From Leucosporidium creatinivorum (taxonomy: Eukaryota; Basidiomycota; Microbotryomycetes; Leucosporidiales; Leucosporidiaceae): 64,000 nt of DNA. The stretch covers positions 297,553 to 361,552 of the forward strand of contig BCKL01000026.1 of assembly GCA_001600635.1 (NCBI GenBank), given 5' to 3'. The notes under the pieces are model-generated. The model did not search any database. It saw only the letters and a program-made list of their open reading frames with translations, and was not told where the DNA came from. This document shows positions 1 through 11,573 of this stretch, piece by piece. The position numbers and the translations under genes are program-made. Within the stretch, counting starts at the first letter, position 1. The number at the start of each line of letters is the position of its first letter.

Positions 1-372
1 GAGCCTCGAATAGACGCACCTTCCGCGGTGATGGCTACTAAGGGGAGGGTGGCATTCGAGATGGCGGTGGGTATTAGGTCGTCCATAGTAGTAGCTTTGT
101 TACTGGGTACAGAATGAGGCGTTGGATGGAGGACGAGGAGCTCGACGAGACGAGACGAGACGAGGCGACCGTGTCCCAGAGCGAGGGGGAGAGAGCGGAG
201 TGGCGGGTGGAGGGTGAGTCCTGAGAGTTGATGGGCTGTAGGGCGTTGGTGCTGTAGCTGAGCAGGCGAGAGAAAACGAGCAAAGGCAAGCAGGAGAAAT
301 GAGGCGGGAGACAAAGAGAGGCGAGAGTCTCTAGTCTCCCTCCCTCCTCCCCTCATCTCCAAACCAGCAGCG
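1..372. other. 5' flank of SEC18, no gene seen
   Basis: I see no convincing coding region in this stretch. The part nearest SEC18 is pyrimidine-rich, with runs of TCTCCCTCC-type sequence, and presumably holds the SEC18 promoter and 5' UTR. A purine-rich stretch around 119-200 reads as low-complexity sequence. Confidence 0.5.
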
Positions 373-3300
373 ATGTGAGCAGCCTCGGCTCTACCGTCCT
401 ACATCAAGCTGACGCCTGCTATCTTACAGGTCCTGGTTCAACTCTGGATCCTCTTCTTCTTCCTCTCAACCACCTCCTCCTCTCCCTTCTCGTCAACCAG
501 TGCAACAGCCTTACTCGCAGCTCCCCTCCTCCTCGCAACAACCCCGCCCTCAACCCTCTCAATACTCCCAACAACCTCCTCCCCCACCTCGCCAACAGCA
601 GCGTCAACCTGTACCACAATATGCAGATCGTCCTCCTCACTCCTCCCCTGCTCCTTCCTACCGCTCAGGAGCACGAGTAGCCAAGTACGCCGTCGTGGAG
701 GCTCCTTCAGCCGGCCATGCTCTCAGCAACAGGATCGTCCTCAACGAGAGTGATTGGGGAAAGGTCCCTTATGTAGTCATCAAGGGCAAATACGTCTACG
801 CGACACTGTACGTCTTTCCATCTCTCGAGCTCAGCTGAGATCGGTTCGGTGACGCTGATGCTTCGAGCTCTTTGTCAACAGAATGGACGCCAGCATCCAA
901 CCGGGCTGCATCGGAGCTGCTCGTCTCGTTCGGCAGTATGCTCAACTCTCCATGTCGGGCGACCAAGTCGACGTCGAGCCGTTCGACCCTTCCTCCATGG
1001 GCAGCGACATCTACCTCGCCTCCCTCGACCTCGAGGTGCGCTCTTGCCCTTCATCCTTTCTACTGAGCTCGAACTGACGTGACGTGATGTGATTGAACAG
1101 ATCGCCTACTGGTTCGAAAAGAACGCCACGCCCGAAGCCTACGACGCCGACGAGCTGCAGCGCGTCTTCCTGCGCGCTTACGAGGGGTTGATCTTCTCCG
1201 TCGGCCAGCCTCTGGTGTTTGATTTCCATGGGCAGAACCTCAAGGCTAGTGTCAAGGGATTGCATAGTCTTGCGCTGCAGGGAGGTGGAGGAGCGGGAGG
1301 AGGAGCAGGGCGGATGGGCATCCTGACGGCGCAGAGTGAGGTCAACTTTATCAAGGACCCGGCGAGCGCCATCAAGATCAAGTCGAGCGCTAAGAAGTAC
1401 GGTTTTCCATCTCCCTTGCTCTCTCACCCCTCGAGCTCAAGCTGACCTTGACCTTCGAAACGTCCGCCCGCCGAGCAGGGCCCCACCAAACGCGATCCTC
1501 GCTCCCAACTTCAAGTTCGAGGACATGGGCATCGGAGGGTTGGATACCGAGTTCTCCGCCATCTTCCGTCGCGCTTTCGCCAGTCGCATCTTCCCTCCCG
1601 GTCTCGTCGAGAAGCTCGGGATCCAACACGTAAAGGGTTCGTTCCTCCGCTCCCATGTCCCTCCTCCTCGCTCGGTCGAATGCTGATGAGGTGGCACGCA
1701 CAATAGGTATCCTCCTCTTCGGACCTCCCGGAACGGGAAAGACGCTCATGGCCCGCCAGATTGGAAAGATGCTCAATGCGAGGGAACCCAAGGTGGTCAA
1801 CGGTCCCGAGATTCTCAACAAGTTTGTCGGGCAGAGTGAGGAGAACATCAGGAAGCTGTTTGGGGATGCGGAGAAGGAGGTGCGTTTTGCTTCTGGCTCT
1901 CTCTTTCCCTCCCTTTTGACCTCGACCTCGACCTCGAGCGCCGAGCTGGACGAGAGCCGAGCTGACCCCCCCCCCCCCCCCCCCCCTTCATTGACGCCGA
2001 ACAGTACAAGGAGAAGGGCGACGAGTCGGGCCTGCATATCATCATCTTTGACGAGTTGGACGCCATCTGCAAGCAGCGTGGATCGACCAATAATGGCACG
2101 GGAGTGGGAGATTCGGTCGTCAATCAGTTGCTGTCCAAGGTGAGTCTCCGAGCTCACATAGTGCTCGTGTAGGAGTCGAGGAAGAGGATGTAGAGCTGAC
2201 CCTGTCCTCCACCCCACCCTCTCCTCCTCGCTCCCTCCGCTCCCTCGCCCTGCTCGGCCCTCCCCCCCTCGCCTCGCCTCGCCTCCCTCCTCTCCTCCCT
2301 CGCACAGATGGACGGAGTCGACCAACTCAACAACATCCTCATCATCGGTATGACGAACCGCCTCGACATGATCGACGAAGCGCTCCTCCGTCCCGGTCGT
2401 CTCGAAGTGCATATCGAAATCTCCCTCCCCGACGAAGCAGGCCGAGTACAGATCTTGACGATCCATACGAGTAAGATGAGGACGAATGGGGTTATGGGGA
2501 GGGATGTCGATCTTGTCGAGTTGGCGGGGTTGACCAAGAACTTTAGTGGAGCCGAGATTGGGGGGTTGGTCAAGAGTGCGACCAGTTTTGCGTTCAATAG
2601 GCATGTCAAGGTGCGCTTCGGGTCTCCCTCTCTTCTCCTTTCTGCTTCCTCCGTACCCGTGAAGCTAACGAGCTCGAACGACGCACATAGGTCGGCACCC
2701 TCGCCGCCATTTCGGACGATATCGACCAGATCCAAGTCGGCCGAGAGGACTTCCTTCACGCGCTCGAGGAGGTCCAACCCGCGTTTGGAGTCAATGAGGA
2801 GGAGCTGCAGGCGGTGGTGCAGAATGGCATCATTCATTTCGCGGATCATGTGCATGTAAGTTCTTGAGGCTGAGCTTCGGCGAGGAGTAGATGGAGGAAG
2901 GCCGAGTGAAGCTGACTCGCTTCCGTCTTTCACGCACTACAGAACATTCTCCGCGACGGCAAGCTGTTTGTCGAGCAGGTGCGCAACTCGGAGCGTACAC
3001 CGCTCGTCTCGCTCCTGCTCCACGGTATGCTCTCCTCTTCCTCCTCCTCCTCCTCCTCCTCCTCCTGCCTCGCTGACCTCGCTCTTTCTTCTTCTTCTCA
3101 CCACAGGTCCCCCCGGTTCCGGCAAAACCGCCCTCGCCGCGACGATCGCCATGGCCTCGGAATTTCCCTTCATCAAGCTCATCTCGGCCGAAGCGATGGT
3201 TGGCTTTTCGGAACAGCAGAAGATTGGGTACCTCAACAAGGTGTTTACGGATAGTTATAAGAGTCCGTTGAGCGTGATTGTGGTGGATGGGATTGAGAGG

Positions 3301-3900
3301 ATTTTGGGTGAGTTCAACGCGCCGGGGACTAGGGGACACGGGAAGGGCGAGGTAGCGAGGGAGCGAGAGCCAGAGCTGACCCTATCTGTGTGTCGAACAG
3401 AGTACGTGCCGATCGGACCGAGGTTCTTGAACGGTGTGCTGCAGGCTCTTATTGTACTGCTACATAAGCGCCCTCCTAAGGTCCGTCTTCTCGCGCGCTT
3501 CCTCTCACCTCCGCTCATCGAGCTTCCCCTGACCTCTCCCCCTCTGCGACAAACACCACAGGGCCGTCGACTCCTCATCCTCTCGACCACCTCCAACCGC
3601 CAAATGCTCGCCGACATGGACGCCCTCGACGCCTTCGCCTCCTCGATCCGCGTTCCCGCCCTCTCCACCCTGCGCGAGATCTCCGCCGTCCTGCGGGACG
3701 TCTCCCTCTTCTCCAACAAGGAGGAGGAACAACGCGCGATGACCCTATTGCAGCAAGCTGGATTTGCAGAGGAGACGAAGGTCGGGCAGTTGAGTCTGGG
3801 AGTCAAGAAGCTGTTGAATGTCGCCGAGATGTGTAGGCAGGATCAGGATGGCGCGGGGGAGAAGTTGGTGACGAGTTTGTTGGAGATGGGGTATATGTAG
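373..3900 (+). CDS. SEC18: Sec18/NSF vesicle-fusion AAA ATPase
   Basis: Hexameric ATPase that disassembles SNARE complexes after membrane fusion. Thirteen exons: 373-374, 430-807, 882-1035, 1101-1396, 1479-1636, 1707-1879, 2005-2139, 2308-2610, 2691-2855, 2943-3024, 3107-3307, 3401-3480, 3562-3900; 821 aa. Residues 1-85 are a Ser/Gln/Pro-rich extension, followed by the NSF N domain. D1 has Walker A GPPGTGKT (335-342) and Walker B with D403/E404. D2 has GPPGSGKT (616-623) and a degenerate VVDGIER segment, as expected for the structural D2 of NSF. The start codon is split by the first intron: AT ends exon 1 and G opens exon 2. The next Met in that frame would lose part of the N-terminal region. 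Somewhat longer than yeast Sec18, because of the extension. Identity is secure; the split start is inferred from splice signals. Confidence 0.95.
375..429 (+). other. Intron interrupting the SEC18 start codon
   Basis: The intron is 55 nt, with donor GTGAGC, an AGCTGACG branch site and acceptor TTACAG. Removing it joins AT (373-374) to G (430), giving an ATG followed in frame by the whole N-terminal exon. Unspliced RNA has ATG-TGA at this position. Confidence 0.8.
1966..1986 (+). repeat. Poly-C tract inside a SEC18 intron
   Basis: Twenty-one consecutive C residues run directly on from the CTGAC branch-point motif of intron 6 and supply the polypyrimidine tract before the acceptor at 2004. The length is likely polymorphic or uncertain in assembly. 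Confidence 0.9.
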
Positions 3901-4169
3901 AGGGAGTGAGGATGGTGCATGGACAGTCGCGCTTGAGTATCAGTTGAGGTTCGGCGACCGAGATGCGAGCGGTGATGGGGCGAGCGAGTGAGTTACAGCG
4001 CGTCAGACCCTGCTTCTCGTCCCAAGACTCTCGAATCCACTTCGCGAGCGCTCGTTCTACTTGCAACTCCAAAGAACGTCGCGACGGCGATTCGACCATG
4101 GCTCGACTTCACCGCCTCGTCACGCTCTTGCTCCTCCCAACTCGAGCCCGACGTCGCTCATCTCGTACC

Positions 4170-6638
4170 ATGTCATTCGACCCGCTCAGCAACGGCGGAG
4201 GTAGCTCTCAACAAGTTACACACTCTCCAGCATACAACTACCCGACACACCAACACCCTCACGGCCAGCAACAGCAGCAAGTACGCAACATCTCGCCTCT
4301 CGCTCCTCGTTCCCCTCTGCCTGGCCAAGAGCGAGGCTATAGACCTCAGCCATTGCCACCGCCACCTTTAAACTCGCATTGGGGTAATCCCACTAGTGCG
4401 CCTGCTAGTCCGCAACAGCAAGGCGGCTGGCAGCAGGGAGGAGGAGGGGGACCAGGCTCGCCCATCCCTCCGCCTGTGCCGCCTCACGGACAGCAGCAGC
4501 AGCAGCAGCAGGGCCGAGGAGGAGGGATGCAGCCTCGGAATGCGCAGACGTTTGAGGATGGACAGCGGAGGTTGAGGGAGGAGGACGAGCAGCAGGGCAG
4601 GTCGAATGGGAATGCGAACAGGCAGCAGGGACCGCCGCGGGACCCGTATGTCAGGATCAAGGTCATGGGACTGGAGAAGAATAGGAGGGATATTTACATC
4701 AAGTTTAATGCCGAGGTGAGCAGGCTCGGAGGTGCTGAGCGTCGCGAGATGGAATTGACGCGCCGGCCCCTCCGCTGCCTTTGTACATTTCACAGTCCAA
4801 CCTGCCGAGCTACAGGAACTCGACCTGTACGCTCCGCTACCTCCTCTCTGCTCGCCGACCTCCGCTGACTCTCGCTTGCCCACAACTCGCCCCTCGCGCC
4901 CCACTCAGACCGCTCTATCTCCCGCTCCTACTCCGAGTTCCTCAAGCTCTCCGAAGCCCTCTCCATCACCTGCCCTCAATCGATCCTCCCCGCCCTGCCA
5001 TTGGCGCAGACCTCGGCCGCGACGGATGAGGAGGACGACCGGCTGGTCAAGCTGGCTTTCCAGCGATGGGTCGGGAGGGTGACGAGCGATCAGGCTGTGA
5101 TGAAGGATGAAGAGATGAGGAGCTTTATTGAGAGTGATTTCGGGGTGAGCTCGAGAAAGGCTGAGAGCAGCGGCAGAGATGGATCGCTAACTTCTCCCCT
5201 CTGCCGAGCAGTACACCCCTCGCTCCCGGCGCAAGACTGGCTCTTCTTTCCACTTTCCTCGCGGCTCCCGTCTCCCAGGAGAGCAAGACGACGACCTCAC
5301 GCTCGCCAAATCGGCCATGACTCGCCTCGAGCTCCAGTTCAACGAGACGGCCAAGGTCGTCGAGAAGGTTTCCAAGGCGCGTCGACAGGTCGCCCAGGCC
5401 TACAGTGATGTTGGAGATCATCTGAACACGTTCGCGACGACCGAGACGTACACGCCTCTCGCTAATGGCATCAAGAAGCTCGCGAGGACGACCAAGGCTC
5501 AGGCGGATCTGTTGGCCGTTCAGGTGAGTTCTTGAGCCGTTGGCTCTCGCGCGGGAGGCTCCGCTGACCTTTGTTGTTTGTCCTTCCCACCCGACAGTCC
5601 ACCTCCGAGCAGGTCACCCTCGGCGACTCGCTGGCCTACCAAGCAATGAACGCTCGTTCGGCGAAGGTTCGTCTCGTTCCTCTGTGCTTCCGGCTCCACC
5701 AGACTTACGTCCTCCTTTGCTTCCACCCAACAGGAAACCCTCTCTGGCCGCGACGCCATTGTGGACGAGCACCGCGCCGCCGCCAAGTCGACCATCTCGA
5801 AGCGCCGAGCAATCGAGAAGATGAAGAGCAGCGCCAGTATCAAGGGAGATCGAGTAGATGAGGCGCTCGACGAGCTGGACGAGGTACGCTCCTCCCTTCC
5901 TCCATCACCTTGCAGCTGTTGCGTTGCAGCTTGCTGATGCCTTCATCTCGCAGGCTCAAAAGCAGGAAGCTCTTCTCGCCCACCGCCTCACCGCCATCTC
6001 CACCAACCTCCAACCCTCCCTCCAATCGCACTCTCGAGCGGCTCACCAAGACCTCCTCACCACCCTCCTCGATCACGCCCGCTCGACCCTCCTCTACGAG
6101 AAGCAACTTCTCAAGGAGCTCGAGCTCGTCCGTCCCGAGCTACACGGGATCAAGAAGCCTCAAGCGGGAGTCTATTACCACACCCCTCCTGCTGGACTGG
6201 CCAGCCCAACTCCCAACCCGAGGGCACCGCCAGGACCGATCGCCGCTGGAGGAGGAGGAAGTCCAACGATGCAGCGCACTTCCTCCCTCGGCGCTAGCTC
6301 GAGTAGCACCATCTCTCCGAGCCGCGATAGCGCTCGTCCAGGGTCGAAGAGCATGTTTGTCGGACGAGGAGCGCCCAATTTCGGCGAGGAGGGCCCGCTC
6401 GGCGGTCCGGGTCCGCTGGGAGGCGAGGGTGGAGGAGCGAGCATGGCCAAGAAGGTGCAGCAGAGAACTGTGAGGAGTATGGCGAGCAGCGTGCAGGTTG
6501 AGGGAGATCGGAGACAGCGGGTTGATGTGAGGTTCCGTCTCGGCCCTTTCACTTTCTTCCTGTAGTGAAGGCACTTGCTGACCCTTCTACCCTTCGCAGG
6601 CTCGCATGGCAGCGTCGATGCTCGCCAACGGTTTCTAG
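4170..6638 (+). CDS. VPS17: Vps17 retromer sorting nexin (PX-BAR)
   Basis: Sorting nexin subunit of retromer that pairs with Vps5 on endosomes for endosome-to-Golgi retrieval. Eight exons: 4170-4715, 4796-4826 (31 nt), 4909-5144, 5212-5523, 5598-5666, 5734-5883, 5954-6526, 6600-6638; 651 aa. Residues 1-150 are disordered Pro/Gln/Gly sequence, with a CAG-encoded polyQ run near 4490-4510. A PX domain (about 155-285) contains an RSYSEFLKL-type core, and a helical BAR-like region (about 300-520) follows with many Lys/Glu heptads and a KRRAIEKMK segment. The C-terminus is Gly/Ser/Pro-rich. The start at 4170 gives the polar N-terminus typical of fungal Vps17; an upstream in-frame extension to 3963 is possible but looks non-coding. 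Assigned to Vps17 rather than Vps5 from the PX sequence and overall plan. Confidence 0.85.
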
Positions 6639-6949
6639 ATATCGCAGAGCATCGAGGCCGTCGACAGATGGTCAAGGTGGTTGCTCGGAGGTCTTAGCGA
6701 GGATTGTAGCAGTATTGAGCCCGAGGCAGTGTGTGTTCTCAATAGCATCTACATTTCGTCTGCCCTTGCCTGCTGACTCGGCTGAGAGAGCTGTATGGCT
6801 CCCTCGCCTTCCGCTTCGGCGCTCGGCGATGGTCAACGTTCGGTCTTCCAGCTTTCGACGCGCGAAGGCAGTCGAGGAAGCATGTCAGCAGCTCTTTGAC
6901 ATTACACCGCTCAATTGACTTCATTCTGCAACCCCGAACCCTCGCTCAA

Positions 6950-7170
6950 AGTGGTTCGAGCTCATCGCCTTGTCAGCTGACCGTCTCGTTTCACCTCTCT
7001 TGCCCTCCCGCTTCTCTTGACTCGCTCGCTTCGACTCGTCGCTCGGAGGTCCAGAATCGCACAACAGCTCACACAACTACTCGGACAGCTCGCTACACCC
7101 TTCCTACTCGCCCTCCTTCGTTCGCTACAGCGCCAGCACTCGTCAACAAGGCTCGTGCTCGATTCGTGAG
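6950..7170 (+). promoter_or_regulatory. Shared F-box promoter block, copy a
   Basis: A block of about 220 bp, starting near a GAGCTCATCGCC element and ending at the ATG of F-box gene a, recurs upstream of every F-box paralogue here. Landmarks are a CTCGCTCGCTTCGACTCGTC segment, an ACTCGGACAGCTCGCTACAC segment and a CGTCAACAAGGCTCGTGCTC segment just before the start codon. It does not keep one reading frame between copies, so I read it as promoter/5' UTR. Most of the gap from 6639 has no other feature. Confidence 0.7.
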
Positions 7171-8824
7171 ATGGAAGCAGGATGGGAAGCTGCTGCGAGC
7201 GATGGAAGTGATGATGAAGGTGAGTTAGCACTGGCGCTATACAGCTCTGCTGCTACGCCGATCGTGAAGAAGGGAGCAGGCAGGTGGAGAGAGCAGAGAA
7301 GGCCTGAGAGCGCGCGGTGTCGAGAGCTGGGCGGGGTGCAGGCCGGGACGACAAGCTCGGAGGACTGCTAGCTGACCAGATTTGCTCGTCACAGCTACCT
7401 GCGAAGACGCCTCGAGCCCCTCTCCTGCCCCCGCCTCGAGCGAGCTCGGCGCTCGCCTCCCTCCGCTCCCCACTGAAGTCCTCTACCAAATCTTCGCCGA
7501 ACTTACACCCTCGAAGGGCACAAACAGTCGCGCTCGCCCTCCCACCGACCTCGTCCACTGCTGCCGCGCTTCCAAGCGATTCCATCAAGTGGCCACCCCC
7601 GTTTTGCTACGCCACCTCGTCCTCACGCTGCCCGACGTTGACGGTGGACAATCTGACCCGTTCGGTCTGCGGTTGGCCAGGCAGCAAGAGCCTTACGACT
7701 GGCTTGGCGGCGACGACTTTGGGAGTGACGGTGGACGACGCGACGAGCCGCTAGATGACTCGGAGGATGAGAACGAAGACGGCGACCCCAAACGAAAGGA
7801 CATGGATCGCCGAGCCGCCCCCGACCGCATCTACCAGCTCTTCGACCTTCTTGGACATCACCCCGATCTCCGCCTGCACCCCCGCACTATCAACATCAGC
7901 CTCTCGGCTCGTCACAGCGAGCCTTGGTACGGCGCCGCGCCCCAAGTCGATCCTTTGGCCGTCCACTCGGTCAAAGAGCTTCTTCTCTCGCTTCCATCCC
8001 TTCAAACAGTTGAGGTGAACGCCTACCAGCTCTGGACGCTGGTCGGAAGCGTCGCCCATTCGCTACCTCAGTCGCTCTCCCGGGCTACGATTCGCTCCGT
8101 CAAGCTCGAAGCGACCAGCCTTTCGGGGGAGCGCCCAAGCGCACTCATTTGTGCTCTGAGTAGCCTGCACGGGCTGCGCGAGGTTGATCTGGCCTTCGTC
8201 AAGTCCGACTGGCTCTCGCTTCCTCCCCATCTGCACGACTCAGCCACCTTCCCCTTCCCCGCACAACTCTCTCACCTCAGCCTTAAGCAATGCGCCCTCC
8301 ACTCCCTACTCGACGCGTCGACCAACTCGACTACGTCCCTCCGCACCCTCCATCTGGACCTCACCCACGGCTGGCGACTCCCTCCTTCCTTCTTCCTCGG
8401 CGCCTTCCACAATCTCGAGGAGCTTAAGATCACCTACCTTGGCCCGGAAGAGCTCTCAAAGCTCTTGCCTTCCCTTCCCCTCCTTAACACTCTGCACCAT
8501 CTTACCCTCGGCGGTGTGCCATATCAGAGACTTCTCCAGGTCCACCTCGGCGCTCGCCTCCCGCCCGCTCTCCAAGAGCTGGACCTCCACCTCTGTCTCC
8601 ACCCCTCCGACCTCATCGAGATCCTCGAGGATTCGCGCTTTGATCGCTGCGCGATCCACTGGCACAAGTACCTCCAGCCTGACTTGCGAGAGGCGGACTC
8701 GGAGGACGTTGAGGAAGCGGTTGACGAGCGAGTGAGGCGCCAGAACATGGTCGCCAGAGGACTGAGGGTGATCGGATGGAGGGCATCTCTCCCGGCGACG
8801 GAAGCAGTGACAGTAACAGGTTGA
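7171..8824 (+). CDS. F-box protein, paralogue a
   Basis: Two exons, 7171-7219 (49 nt) and 7395-8824; 492 aa. Exon 1 encodes an acidic N-terminus starting MEAGWEAAASD. Exon 2 opens with an F-box-like motif (LPPLPTEVLYQIFAEL, then DLVHCCRASKRFHQVA), followed by leucine-rich material with weak repeat periodicity (LRTLHLDL, LHHLTLG) like the LRR/substrate region of fungal F-box proteins. An acidic insert lies around 130-150. The C-terminal DLIEILEDSRFDRC motif recurs in the paralogues. F-box proteins recruit substrates to SCF ubiquitin ligases; the substrate is unknown. First of three tandem copies sharing promoter and intron position. Confidence 0.85.
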
Positions 8825-9140
8825 TGTGGCGAATCCGACTTACTCGAAGTGGAAGGGCGGCGAGACGAGCAGGTGTGGATAAGAAGTCGGTTTGCTGCAG
8901 AGTAGCGCGATCGTGAGGTTGCTGAGATGTACATGCAGCTCTTTTCCGCCGACATCACGTAGCGAAGCTGAGCTGAAAGGGCTTTGAGTAGCCTCAGCCA
9001 TCTGTAGGCTGACCTCGGCGCTCGGCGATGCTCATGCTCTGCGCGTGTAGCTATCGGGCGAGGCCGAGGCAGCGTGAACATCATTCTATTCGACTAGCAA
9101 AGCGTTTGCAATACCGCACTGCTTGTACTGCAGCACCTTG
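8825..9140. other. Spacer between F-box genes a and b
   Basis: No gene is seen. The spacer carries a CTCGGCGCTCGGCG motif near 9017 that also occurs upstream of copy a (near 6822). Confidence 0.4.
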
Positions 9141-9146
9141 CTTAAT

Positions 9147-9378
9147 CTGGTCCGAGCTCAGCGCCCTCTCATTTCCCCGCGCCGCCTCGCTCTCTCCCTC
9201 CCGCTTCTCTCGTCTCGCTCGCTTCGACTCGTCGCTCGGAGCTCTAGGGTCGATCGAAGCTCACTCGACTACCCGGAAAGCTCGCTACACCCTTCCCACT
9301 TCGCCCTCCTTCGTCAGCTACATCGCCAGCACTCGTCAACAAGGCTTCAGGTGCTCGTTCCGCTGAGTACAAGGAGAG
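9147..9378 (+). promoter_or_regulatory. Shared F-box promoter block, copy b
   Basis: Second copy of the conserved upstream block, beginning with TGGTCCGAGCTCAGCGCC and running to the ATG of F-box gene b. It is clearly alignable to copy a by eye across most of its length. Confidence 0.7.
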
Positions 9379-10913
9379 ATGGAAGCTGCTAAAGGCGCTA
9401 AAGAAGGTGGCAAAGGTGAGATTCAGTATCGAAGTGCTGGTGGTGTAGGCGAGTGGGCGAAGGGATCGCTGAACGGTGGACTGCTGAAGGGTACGAGGCC
9501 TGAGAGCGAGCGGACGGGTGAGACGTCGGTCGAGGAAAGGTCGTGGGAAAGCAATGGCATTCATGGAGAGTCAACAGAGTATCCTGACTCTCCTTGCTAC
9601 TCACAGCTGCGGCGATAAACACTTCGAAGCGGTTCCGCCCCTCGACCAAGCTCGGCGCTCGCATCCCTCCCCTGCCCGACGACGTCCTCGCGCTCAAACT
9701 CGAGCAGCTCCTTCAAGCACGGTCGCATACCTACAATGAGGCATCTCCCAGCACCAACCTAGCTCGGTGTTGCCTCGTCTCGTCCACCTTCCGTCGACTC
9801 GCGACCCCCCTCCTTTTTCGACATCTTTCGGTCGTCCTTCAGGAGCGGCGGAGGCGGAAGCGCGACGCCTCCGACTCCGACGATGAGCTGCCCACCACCA
9901 ATTTCGCTACCACCGATTTCGCTCGGAGGGACACACCTACGCTCCCTCTGCATCACATCAACGCGCTCATCGCCGCCCGTCATGAGCTTCGTTACCACCC
10001 CCGAACCCTCACCATCGTCGACCAGCCCCGCAACGTCTCCGAATCGAAGGGGCAAGCCACCTTTGATGAGGTGCAAGTCTTGCTTCACGGCCTACCCTTC
10101 CTTCGGTCACTGGAACTCCCCGACATGAGGTGGGCCGAGCCGCACGGTTGCATCGTGGACTCTCTGCCACGGATGCCGTTCGGGACGACGCTTCAGCGCA
10201 TCACAGTGCGGTCCTCGTCTCTCTCGCGCGAGGGAGCGACTGCTCTGGACGTCGCCCTTCGCAGTCTCAGGGAGCTGCAGGACCTCGACCTCAGCTTCGC
10301 CGGCGCCGAATTCCGCTCCGAGCCGTGGCCGTCGTCAGCCCAAGGCCCATTCCAACTACAACTCACTCGCCTCGCCCTCGAATACGAAGCCATACCTCTA
10401 CTCTCCGGCATCGCCTCATCCTCCACCGCGGCCACCCTTCGCCACCTCACCCTCGAGTTCCGAGACGCCGGCCGTCGAAGTCTTTTGCGCCTACCTCCCT
10501 CCTTCTCCCTCGCTCAGCTCCAGGCGCTTCAGGTACTCGTGCTCGGTGGACCTTCATCAGACGAGCTAGACAGCGTTCTCGACCAGATCTCCACCCTCGC
10601 CGCCTTGCGCCACTTCACCATTCGCAGCGAGGTCAGCACCTACGCCACGATCATCCTCAACCTCGGCGCTCGACTCCCACCCTGCCTCCGCATCCTCACC
10701 CTCAACTTCTTCATCCTATCCGAAGCCGCCGATGCACTATACCTGGATCCAAGGCTCAGCTCCTGCGATCTTCACCTGCCGAAGGTTAAGACCGAGCCGT
10801 CGCTCGCGCAGCAGCTGGCAGCAGAGCGGAGGGAACGCCACCATGAAAGTTGGGGTGGGAGCAGGGAAGGATTTGGAGCTGCTGGGAGTGAGCAAAGGAG
10901 AAGGAGGTTTTGA
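9379..10913 (+). CDS. F-box protein, paralogue b
   Basis: Exons 9379-9415 and 9607-10913; 447 aa. The first of the two Met codons seen in exon 1 of other copies is altered (TACAAG at that spot), so translation should start at the second, which shortens exon 1 to 37 nt. The encoded start is MEAAKGAKEGGK. The F-box-like motif is LGARIPPLPDDVLALKLEQL with CCLVSSTFRRLATPLLFRHL. Leucine-rich segments follow (LRHLTLEFRD, LRILTLNF). The C-terminus is shorter than in the other copies and lacks the full HPxDxL...DxRFDxC motif, keeping only a related SEAADALYLDPRL. Likely SCF substrate adaptor; target unknown. Confidence 0.83.
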
Positions 10914-11355
10914 GGTGCTCCGTAGAGTCGGCTGACGAAGAGGGCGTTTCGCTTGGCAAGCGGGGAGGAGCTGAGGGAGACGGGAGTCGATCTGGTCAAT
11001 GGGGCGTTCTGCAACAAGCTGTTTCTATTGCGACACCAGCTGTACAAGTGCTTGCGGCCGCTGCAGCTGTATTCGCGACCGCTCCATTCGCCGAAGCTCG
11101 GCGACCGTCTCTTGCTCACGGCCCAGAGGCTACGCAAGTCTCTCAGATGCACCGCTAAAAGACGATTTATACTCTCCTTCGTTGATGCGAGTCCTCGCGG
11201 CGTCAAAGCAGCGTCTGAGCCGAGGTTTCCGTGCTCGGCGTTGGCCTGACTCTTTCTGCAGCGTTCGAGGAGAAAGACTAAGCCGAAAACACTCTAGTCA
11301 GTTTCCCGGGTATCACTCGCCCTTCTCCGTCACTACGGTACAGCATCTCGCTCAA
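10914..11355. other. Spacer between F-box genes b and c
   Basis: Open frames exist on the + strand, but none has a recognisable domain or convincing splice structure. I call no gene here. Confidence 0.4.
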
Positions 11356-11356
11356 C

Positions 11357-11573
11357 TTGGTCCGTCCTCCGGGCCTCTCCCACCCCGCGCCCTGTTCGCC
11401 TCAGCGCTTTCCCTCCCGCCTCACTCGTCTCGGTCGCTTCGACTCGTCGCTCGAAGTTCTGGGAACGACTCGAAGCTCACACGACTACTCGGACAGCTCG
11501 CTAAACCCCTCACACTCGCCGTTCATCAGCTACATCACCAAGCTCGTCAACAAGGCCTGTGCTCGTTTGTGAC
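11357..11573 (+). promoter_or_regulatory. Shared F-box promoter block, copy c
   Basis: Third copy of the upstream block, opening with TTGGTCCGTCCTCCGG and containing the TCGCTTCGACTCGTCGCTCG landmark. It leads to the position where the other copies have ATG. Confidence 0.65.

Noticed and set aside
1390-2604. Minus-strand 404-codon open frame across SEC18
   Set aside because: Antisense to conserved AAA-ATPase exons and spans several SEC18 introns; it has no recognisable domain.
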